Translations under genes and position numbers: made by a program | Assembly: GCF_000519325.1 (NCBI RefSeq) | Contig: NZ_KI912613.1 | Span: 457,805 to 521,804, forward strand | DNA: 64,000 nucleotides | Direction: 5' to 3' | Source: Patulibacter minatonensis DSM 18081 | Lineage (GTDB): Bacteria > Actinomycetota > Thermoleophilia > Solirubrobacterales > Solirubrobacteraceae | Notes under the pieces: generated by a model | Databases searched by the model: none | What the model saw: only the letters and a program-made list of their open reading frames with translations | Told to the model about the DNA's origin: nothing | Shown here: positions 58,410-64,000 of the stretch, piece after piece | Layout of the letters: the number at the start of each line of letters is the position of its first letter | Position numbering within the stretch: position 1 is the first letter of the stretch

Positions 58410-59318
58410 CTAGAACCGCACCCCTGCGCGCTGGTCCGCGACGAGTGCGCGCGGCTGCCGGCGGAGCGCGGAGGGCAGCGCGGGCCACGCGGTGCGGATC
58501 CCGGTCGCCAGCACCTGCAGGGTTAGGCGGTCCGCGGCGGTCGTGCGGATGCCGAGGAGCTCCTGCGCGCGCGGCGGCAGGGTCACGCGGCCGATCCACG
58601 GCGCCACGCGGGCGACGGCGGGGCGCGCGCCGGCCCACAGCGCCTTCGGCACCACCGGCCACGGGGACGGGACGTGCGCCATCGTCCGCACGCCGTAGCG
58701 CGCGACCGGGGTCGCCTCCAGCACGTCGTCGAGCATCTCGTCCCAGTACCGCTTGAACGCCGCGTGGGTGCGCGGCACCGGCCGCAGGCTCATGCCGTAG
58801 CGCGCCCACCAGGTGATCGACTCGCGGTACATGCGCTCCTCGGCCTGGGGTGAGATCGGCGTCCCCAGCAGTCGCTGGGTCGCGAGCTGCCCCTCGAAGA
58901 ACGTGGCGTGCGCCCAGAAGTAGGCCTCGGGGTCGAGCGCGCGGTAGCGCCGGCCGTGGACGTCGGTGCCCTTGATCCCCTTGTGGAAGTCGCGGACCTC
59001 GTGGCCCGTGCCCCGCGACGGCTCGTCGTAGACCACACCGACGATCGGCCCGGCCGAGCGGATGATCCGGCCGAGCGGGTTCGCGAAGAAGTCCGACTGG
59101 TCCACCAGGGCCTGCGAGATCACCGGGTGCATGTTCTGCAGGACGCCGGCGCGCTCCGCGAGCAGCACCCCGCGCGCGTCCCCGAAGTACCGCCACGTCA
59201 GCGACTCCGGCCCGAGCGGCAGGCCCAGGACGGCGACCTCGTCGCGGTCCATGCCGCGCTCTGTGGTCGACGCGATCCGTGCCGGGGCGACGGACGTCGC
59301 GGACTCCGTGGTGCTCAT
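58410..59318 (-). CDS. DUF2236/MpaB-like oxygenase
   Basis: A 302-residue protein of the oxygenase MpaB family (DUF2236), related to latex-clearing and mycophenolic acid pathway oxygenases. It shows FANPLGRIIRSAGPIVGVVY, the RDFHKGIKGTDVHGRRYRAL stretch with candidate heme-linked His, DPEAYFWAHATFFEGQLA and ITWWARYGMSLRPVPRTHAAF, all family landmarks. The ATG overlaps the stop of the upstream flavin monooxygenase gene by 4 bases (ATGA, 59315-59318), so the two are coupled and probably oxidise the same or sequential substrates, such as a lipid or terpenoid (inference). Confidence 0.88.
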   Translation of the reverse strand: MSTTESATSVAPARIASTTERGMDRDEVAVLGLPLGPESLTWRYFGDARGVLLAERAGVLQNMHPVISQALVDQSDFFANPLGRIIRSAGPIVGVVYDEPSRGTGHEVRDFHKGIKGTDVHGRRYRALDPEAYFWAHATFFEGQLATQRLLGTPISPQAEERMYRESITWWARYGMSLRPVPRTHAAFKRYWDEMLDDVLEATPVARYGVRTMAHVPSPWPVVPKALWAGARPAVARVAPWIGRVTLPPRAQELLGIRTTAADRLTLQVLATGIRTAWPALPSALRRQPRALVADQRAGVRF

Positions 59319-60832
59319 CGGGCGCTCCCGGCCCGGGCCGTGCGGCCGTCGGCGGCATCCGCGGCCGGCCGCTCGAGGAACACGTACTCCTCGGGCCTCA
59401 GCCGCCGGACCTTCGCCGCGTACTCGCGCATGAAGCCCGGCCAGTTCGTCGTCACCCGGCCGTCCTCCACGCGGTACCAGCTGGCGCAGCGGGTCCAGAT
59501 CGAGTCCTGCAGCCGCTCCTGCGTCTGCGCGTCGGACACCGCCATCACGGTCGGGTCGACGTCGAGCGCGTCGGCGCCCTCGCGGTCCAGGCGTCGGAGC
59601 GCGTCGACCACGTAGCCGGTCTGCGCCTCGATCATCTCGACGATCGACCCGACCCCGAGGTTCGTGTTCGGGCCGTAGAGCAGGAACAGGTTCGGGAAGC
59701 TCGCGACCGTGATGCCGTGGTGCGCGCGCGGCGCGTCGCCCCAGAGCTCCGTGAGCTCGCGGCCCCCGAGCCCGTGGATCCGCATCGGCGCCACGAACCG
59801 GGTCTGGAAGCCGGTGCCCCAGATCACGACGTCCGCGGGACGGAGCCGGCCGTCGCCGGTGACGACGCCGTCCTCGGTCAGGTGGTCGACGTCGTCGACG
59901 ACGAGGTCGACGTTCTCGCGCCCCAGCGCGGGCAGGTAGTGGCTGGAGAACAACATCCGCTTGCAGCCGAGCGGGTAGTCCGGCCGCGTCTTCTCGCGCA
60001 GCTCGCGGTCGGGGGTCTGCAGCCGCATGAAGGCGAGCGAGAACCGCTCGACGGCCGCGCGCGCCGGCGGTGCCACCGTGAACGCCGCGATCAGGCCCTC
60101 GAGGAGCAGCCGGCCACCCTCGCGGCGGACCGTCTGGACCCCGGGCACGCGCTCGACGACCTCCCGCACCACGCGCGGGTACGGGGCGTTCGTGCGCGGC
60201 AGCATGTAGGGCGCCGACCGCTGGTAGACGTCGACGTGCGCGGCCTCGTCGGCCACCGGGGGGACGAACTGCACCGCGCTGGCCCCGGTGCCGATGACCG
60301 CGACCCGCCGGCCGTGGAGCGGCTCGTCGTGGTCCCACTCGGCGGAGTGGAACATCGCCCCGGCGAAGCGGTCGGCCCCGGGGATCGCCGGCGTCGCGGG
60401 CCGGGTCAGCTGCCCGCAGGCGGGGATCAGGACGTCGGCCTCGAAGGTGGCGCCGTCGTCCGCGGCGAGCGTCCAGGCGCACGTCGCCGCGTCCCACCGC
60501 GCCTCGGTGATCTCGGTGCCGAAGCGGACGTCGTCCAGCACCCCGTGCTCACGCGCGACCGTGCGCAGGTACTCGTGCACCTCGGCCTGGGGCGAGCACG
60601 GCCGCGACCAGTCGCGGCGCTGGGCGAACGAGAACGAGTAGACGTACGACGGCACGTCGCACGCGGCGCCGGGATAGGTGTTGCGTGCCCAGACGCCGCC
60701 GACGTCGTCGCCGCGCTCGAACAGGGTGATGTCCTCGTGGCCGGCGCGGCGCAGGGCGATCGCCGCCCCGATGCCGCTGAAGCCGGTCCCCACGATCGCG
60801 ATGCGCCGGCGGGTCGGGGCGGAGCTCTTCAT
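59315..60832 (-). CDS. Flavin-containing (Baeyer-Villiger-type) monooxygenase
   Basis: A 505-residue FAD/NADPH enzyme. The FAD site is IAIVGTGFSGIGAAIALRRA, followed by NTYPGAACDVPSYVYSFSF, the Baeyer-Villiger fingerprint FAGAMFHSAEWD (FxGxxxHxxxW) and the NADPH site VAVIGTGASAVQFVPPV. Downstream DVVIWGTGFQTRF and PNLFLLYGPNTNLG are the usual family ends. It would insert oxygen into a ketone. It is first in an operon with the MpaB-like gene and faces a TetR gene across a short gap with an operator palindrome at 60846-60865. Confidence 0.93.
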   Translation of the reverse strand: MKSSAPTRRRIAIVGTGFSGIGAAIALRRAGHEDITLFERGDDVGGVWARNTYPGAACDVPSYVYSFSFAQRRDWSRPCSPQAEVHEYLRTVAREHGVLDDVRFGTEITEARWDAATCAWTLAADDGATFEADVLIPACGQLTRPATPAIPGADRFAGAMFHSAEWDHDEPLHGRRVAVIGTGASAVQFVPPVADEAAHVDVYQRSAPYMLPRTNAPYPRVVREVVERVPGVQTVRREGGRLLLEGLIAAFTVAPPARAAVERFSLAFMRLQTPDRELREKTRPDYPLGCKRMLFSSHYLPALGRENVDLVVDDVDHLTEDGVVTGDGRLRPADVVIWGTGFQTRFVAPMRIHGLGGRELTELWGDAPRAHHGITVASFPNLFLLYGPNTNLGVGSIVEMIEAQTGYVVDALRRLDREGADALDVDPTVMAVSDAQTQERLQDSIWTRCASWYRVEDGRVTTNWPGFMREYAAKVRRLRPEEYVFLERPAADAADGRTARAGSAR

Positions 60833-60845
60833 GCTCGCTATGCTG

Positions 60846-60865
60846 ATGCGAGCATCTGCTCGCAT
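60846..60865. promoter_or_regulatory. TetR operator palindrome between divergent genes
   Basis: ATGCGAGCA TC TGCTCGCAT is a perfect 9-bp inverted repeat in the 63-base gap between the flavin monooxygenase start (60832) and the TetR start (60896). Its size and symmetry suit a TetR dimer that represses both directions. Confidence 0.7.
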
Positions 60866-60895
60866 TCAAGTCGCGTTTCCCCATGTTCTAGGTCA

Positions 60896-61513
60896 ATGGC
60901 CACGAACCGCCGTCGCAAGCCGCAACAGGAGCGTTCCCGGCAGACCGTCGAGCGGATCGTCGACGCCGCCGCTCGCGTTCTCGAGCGCGAGGGCGACCGC
61001 GCGGCGACGACGAACCGGATCGCGGAGGAGGCCGGCGTCAGCCCCGGGAGCCTCTACCAGTACTTCGAGGACCGCGACGACCTCCTGCTCGCGGTGACCC
61101 GGCGGTTCGTCGCCGACTTCGAGGACCGCGTCGTCCCGGCGCTGCGCGTGGCGGCCCGCGAGGACGTCGTCACGGGGATCGTCACCGTGGTCGGCGCGAC
61201 CCTGGACGCGATGGAGGACCGGGCGCCGCTCCTGCGGGCGCTGATGGCCCGCGTCCCCGGCGACCGGCAGGAGGAGGTCACCCGCGCGCTCCGCGCCCGC
61301 GTCACCGACTTCGTGTTCACGTCGACCGCCCGCCACCGCCCGGACCTCTCGGCGACGGAGCTCGAGCGGATCACGTGGATGCTCGTCGAGCTCGCCCAGA
61401 CCCTGCCGCTCCGCTACGTGCTGGACCGCCCGCCGATCCCCCGCGAGGTCTTCGTCGAGGACACGGTGCGGCTGCTCGCCACCCACGCGATGGGGACGAC
61501 GCCGGGGACCTGA
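60896..61513 (+). CDS. TetR family transcriptional regulator
   Basis: A 205-residue regulator. The N-terminal domain has RSRQTVERIVDAAARVLERE and the DNA-binding helices TTNRIAEEAGVSPGSLYQYF; the C-terminal ligand domain is all helical (VVGATLDAMEDRAPLLRALM, ERITWMLVELAQTLPLRYVL). It diverges from the monooxygenase/MpaB operon and very probably represses it and itself through the palindrome at 60846-60865. The inducer is presumably the monooxygenase substrate (inference). Length is normal. Confidence 0.92.
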   Translation: MATNRRRKPQQERSRQTVERIVDAAARVLEREGDRAATTNRIAEEAGVSPGSLYQYFEDRDDLLLAVTRRFVADFEDRVVPALRVAAREDVVTGIVTVVGATLDAMEDRAPLLRALMARVPGDRQEEVTRALRARVTDFVFTSTARHRPDLSATELERITWMLVELAQTLPLRYVLDRPPIPREVFVEDTVRLLATHAMGTTPGT

Positions 61514-61559
61514 CCGACGTGGCGGGACACCCCGGGGCGCGCCCCGGGCGGGGCCCGAC

Positions 61560-61949
61560 CTACGGCAGCGTGAGGTTCTCGAAGAAGAGCGACTTGCCCT
61601 TGCCGGGGGCGACGAACGCGAACTCGAACTCCCCGTGCGCCCGCGGGATCGCGTGCACGCGCAGCTCGATCCGGCGCCGCGTCGAGGGGTTGCGGACCGT
61701 CACCCGGTAGCGGGCCTCGACCGCGGGGACGAGCTCCCGGCCGGCGTTCAGGTCCCGGACGAACGCCGCGTAGGTCGCCCGGGCGAACGCGCAGCTCGTG
61801 GTGCGGCTCGCGTGCATGCGGTACGTGCCGGAGCTCGTGGGACCGCAGTCGACCGGGCGGGAGGTCGCCGCGGACGCCGACCCCGGCCCCGCGGCGGCGG
61901 CCAGACCCGTGACGAGCGCGAGGGCGACGGGGATCCGGCGGGCGGGCAT
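61560..61949 (-). CDS. Small secreted protein of unknown function
   Basis: A 129-residue protein with a signal peptide (RRIPVALALVTGLAAAAGPG, cut near ASA-ATSRPVDC). The mature part of about 100 residues holds two Cys (VDCGPTSS, TTSCAFARATY) and ends in a beta-rich GEFEFAFVAPGKGKSLFFEN. The small disulfide-bonded fold is exported. No family is recognised. The ATG 61949 follows a TACGGT box by 6 bases. Transcription is toward the TetR gene, which it meets tail to tail. Confidence 0.7.
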   Translation of the reverse strand: MPARRIPVALALVTGLAAAAGPGSASAATSRPVDCGPTSSGTYRMHASRTTSCAFARATYAAFVRDLNAGRELVPAVEARYRVTVRNPSTRRRIELRVHAIPRAHGEFEFAFVAPGKGKSLFFENLTLP

Positions 61950-61955
61950 CGGGGC

Positions 61956-61961
61956 ACCGTA
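61956..61961 (-). promoter_or_regulatory. -10 box TACGGT for the secreted protein gene
   Basis: TACGGT on the minus strand ends 6 bases before the ATG at 61949. Confidence 0.5.
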
Positions 61962-62008
61962 GCCGCCGCGGTGCCGCCGGTCGTGCCGGGCGGACGGATC
62001 GCGATGCC

Positions 62009-63130
62009 TCACGCGCCGCCGTGGAGCTCGAAGCGGACCTCGACCGGACCGCGGGTCGCGACGACCGGCAGGACGGGGCTGCACCCCGGGCACGGCCGGG
62101 TGACCGAGACCGCGAAGCCGCGGACCGACGGCCGGAGGGTGCCGGCGAGCTCGCGACGCGCGGTGGCGGCGGCCAGCGTCCGAGCCGTGCCGCAGGTGGC
62201 GCCCGCCACGGTGACGTCGTCCACCGCGACGGAGAACGTCGTCCCGCCGGTGGTGCGCTGCGCCCGCAGCCCGGCGCTCGAGCACGCGACGAGGACCGAG
62301 GCCGGGAGCGGCCCGAGGTCGGCGGTCCGGGCCGCGCCGCCGTGGGTCCACGACGCCACGGTGCCCGCGAGCGCCAGCGACGACGGGGCGATCTCGTCGC
62401 CCCCGCTGTCGCGGATCGTGCGCCGGCCCGTCGCGGAGAAGCTCGCGACGGCCGTCGTCGCGCCGGCGGGCAGCGCCGTGTACGGATCCTCGCCGTACCC
62501 GTCGGAGACGCCGCCCGGTGCGAACACGCCCGCCGCGCGCCCACCGGCGTCGACGACGACCGAGGCCGGGGTCGGGAGCGCGTTCTTCTCGTCCCCGGCG
62601 CGGAACCGCCAGAAGCGGTACGCCCGTCCGGTGGTGGCGTCGAGGACCCGCCAGTCGGCCTCGAAGTAGTCGCCGAGGACGTTGCCGCCGCCCTGCTTCA
62701 GCAGCACGAACGTCCCGGCCGAGGGCCCGATCCCGACGCTGTCGCCGTAGCCGAGCGACGCGCCGACGTCGGCGACGCGGTGCACCCGCCCGCGGGTGCC
62801 GGAGCACGCGAAGTACCGGCGCCGGCGGAACGGTCCGTCCTCCGAGCGCTGGGTGTACCGCACGCCGACGAGGCGGATCCGCGGGTTCGCGGGGACGAGG
62901 TCCTTGCCGTGCAGGGCGCCGCAGCGCGACGGGGCGGACGGGCCGGCGGCGGACGCCGGGGCGGGTGCGAGGACGCCGAGGGCGCCGCCGGCGAGCGCCA
63001 GCCCGAGGGCCGTGCGGCGGAGCGGTCCGCCCGTCGGGCGCCGGAGCGGATCCGACGCGCCGCGGCGGGCGGGGCCGGGCGCGACGCGGCGGGCCGGACC
63101 GGGAGCTGGACGTGCCGATCGTGAGCGCAT
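62009..63130 (-). CDS. Secreted protein of unknown function
   Basis: A 373-residue protein. A long Arg/Pro/Ala-rich N-terminus (about 40 residues with RRxxGxPLRR-type repeats) precedes a hydrophobic segment TALGLALAGGALGVLAPAPA and a cleavage-like ASA-AGPSAPS. The long Arg-rich n-region containing RR pairs resembles a Tat-type signal, but the RRxFLK core is absent. The mature protein has several Cys (RCGALHG, FACSGT, VACSSAG, GATCGT, PCPGCS) and beta-rich segments such as SVGIGPSAGTFVLLKQGGGN. No known family. The ATG follows TACGCT by 6 bases. Confidence 0.7.
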   Translation of the reverse strand: MRSRSARPAPGPARRVAPGPARRGASDPLRRPTGGPLRRTALGLALAGGALGVLAPAPASAAGPSAPSRCGALHGKDLVPANPRIRLVGVRYTQRSEDGPFRRRRYFACSGTRGRVHRVADVGASLGYGDSVGIGPSAGTFVLLKQGGGNVLGDYFEADWRVLDATTGRAYRFWRFRAGDEKNALPTPASVVVDAGGRAAGVFAPGGVSDGYGEDPYTALPAGATTAVASFSATGRRTIRDSGGDEIAPSSLALAGTVASWTHGGAARTADLGPLPASVLVACSSAGLRAQRTTGGTTFSVAVDDVTVAGATCGTARTLAAATARRELAGTLRPSVRGFAVSVTRPCPGCSPVLPVVATRGPVEVRFELHGGA

Positions 63131-63136
63131 CGGCGC

Positions 63137-63142
63137 AGCGTA
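63137..63142 (-). promoter_or_regulatory. -10 box TACGCT for the secreted protein gene at 63130
   Basis: TACGCT on the minus strand ends 6 bases before the ATG at 63130. Confidence 0.5.
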
Positions 63143-63245
63143 GTCCGTGCGCGACCCCTCGGCGAACGCCGTCACCCGGACCGTGGCGTCCTGCGGCGGG
63201 CGCGGCCCGGGCGGCGGGAACCGTCGGACGGCCCAGGGGTCCTCG

Positions 63246-64000
63246 TCAGACCGCCCGGAGGTCCTTCGCCAGCCGCGCCATGCCGAGGGCCTCGGCCGCG
63301 TCGGCGCCGGCGGCCGCGTCGGTCGTGCCGTCGGGGACCGCGTCGACCTCGGCGTGCTGCAGCAGCGCGACGGCGCGGTCGCGCCGGGCGTCGGCGGCGT
63401 GGTCGCGCAGCTTCTCCGCCAGGCGCGGGGTGAGGCCGTCGCCGTGGCGAGGCACCTCGGCGGGCTCGCCGTCGGGGCCCTCCGCGCCGGCGGCACGCAG
63501 GACGCCCTCGAGGTCGCCGTGAGCCGCGAGCAGGCGCGCGGCGGTCTTCGCGCCGATCCCCGGTGCACCCGGGATCCCGTCGGAGGGGTCGCCGCGCAGG
63601 GCGATCAGGTCGGTCACCTGGTCCGGCCGGACGCCGAGGGCCTCCTCGACCCCGGCGACGTCGACCGTCACGAGGCCCGGTCCGCGACCGGCCGGACGCC
63701 GGACGACGACGTGCTCGTCGACGCAGGCCATGAGGTCGCGGTCGGCGGTGACGATCACGCTGTCGCCGCCGTGGGCGGAGCGGGTCTTCGCGAGCGTCGC
63801 CATGACGTCGTCGGCCTCGAGCTTCCCACCGTCCCGGATCGCCCAGCCGAACGCCGCGAGGAAGTCCTGCGCCTGGTCCCAGCGACGGCGGAGCGCGTCG
63901 GGCATCGGGTCGCGGTGCGCGTGGTACGCGGGCAGCAACGCGGTGCGGTGGGTGGCCTCCTCGGCACCGAACGCGCAGCAGACCGCGGCCGGCCGGTGCT
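63246..64000 (-). CDS. 5'-3' exonuclease (Pol I N-terminal-type), 5' part beyond window
   Basis: The frame is open to the window edge and lacks its N-terminus. About 251 residues are present: LLPAYHAHRDPMPDALRRRW, KLEADDVMATLAKTRSA with conserved acidic residues, VTADRDLMACVDEHVV, and the helix-hairpin-helix region TDLIALRGDPSDGIPGAPGI then GAKTAARLLA. This is the flap endonuclease/5' nuclease domain, as in the N-terminus of DNA polymerase I, but the stop at 63246 shows a stand-alone nuclease with an Ala/Asp-rich tail. It removes RNA primers or flaps in replication and repair. Confidence 0.9.
   Translation of the reverse strand, partial: HRPAAVCCAFGAEEATHRTALLPAYHAHRDPMPDALRRRWDQAQDFLAAFGWAIRDGGKLEADDVMATLAKTRSAHGGDSVIVTADRDLMACVDEHVVVRRPAGRGPGLVTVDVAGVEEALGVRPDQVTDLIALRGDPSDGIPGAPGIGAKTAARLLAAHGDLEGVLRAAGAEGPDGEPAEVPRHGDGLTPRLAEKLRDHAADARRDRAVALLQHAEVDAVPDGTTDAAAGADAAEALGMARLAKDLRAV

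Overview
The window is a high-GC (roughly 70-75 percent by eye) bacterial chromosome segment with dense genes, many GTG and some TTG starts, 4-bp ATGA/GTGA gene overlaps and many start codons placed 6-10 bases after a TANNNT box. This fits an actinobacterium. The mix of very high GC, many secreted proteins of unknown function and surface-glycan genes suggests Thermoleophilia/Solirubrobacterales (Patulibacter- or Conexibacter-like). The lineage is an inference from style, not from a marker gene.

From about 1.1 to 48.6 kb lies a large cell-surface polysaccharide locus, built from many short transcription units on both strands. It holds glmS (7937-9760); a CDP-hexose module (glucose-1-phosphate cytidylyltransferase and a CDP-glucose 4,6-dehydratase-like SDR, 10420-12773); a dTDP-4-dehydrorhamnose 3,5-epimerase-like gene; two GDP-mannose 4,6-dehydratase-like genes; galE and another sugar epimerase; a nucleotide-sugar dehydrogenase; a Wzx-type flippase; a Wzy/ligase-like polytopic protein with a repeat-rich tail; a WecG/TagA-type transferase; about a dozen GT2 and GT4 glycosyltransferases, two of them fusions; three methyltransferases (one FkbM type); and a secreted clan GH-A glycoside hydrolase. 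Together they would make several nucleotide sugars, assemble a lipid-linked unit, flip it, polymerise it and trim it outside the cell. Housekeeping or unrelated genes sit inside the locus: ctaA (heme A synthase), a DUF192 protein, a GlcD-like FAD oxidase and a DUF6314 protein.

From 43.6 to 55 kb the gaps between genes hold a 35-bp imperfect palindrome family (about 12 copies), arranged in small arrays with a period of 61-62 bp or about 72 bp. Between two of these arrays lies a twice-frameshifted AbiEi/DUF559-type gene. A second, unrelated pair of long palindromic repeats lies at 54.0-54.15 kb. This palindrome set is the most unusual non-coding feature of the window.

From 50.5 to 64 kb the content turns metabolic and regulatory: a membrane-anchored helix-hairpin-helix protein, a DHA2-type MFS exporter divergent from a double-module Lrp/AsnC regulator, an acetoacetate-decarboxylase-like protein with a palindrome over its promoter, a choline/carnitine acyltransferase paired with an Fe(II)/2-oxoglutarate oxygenase, a flavin monooxygenase plus MpaB-like oxygenase operon divergent from a TetR gene with a perfect operator palindrome between them, two secreted proteins of unknown function, and a 5'-3' exonuclease cut by the window end.

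About 20 genes have a leaderless layout: a TANNNT -10 box ends 6-10 bases before the start codon, usually without a Shine-Dalgarno sequence. This pattern was used to choose several starts. I saw no tRNA, rRNA, insertion sequence, prophage or CRISPR-cas gene.
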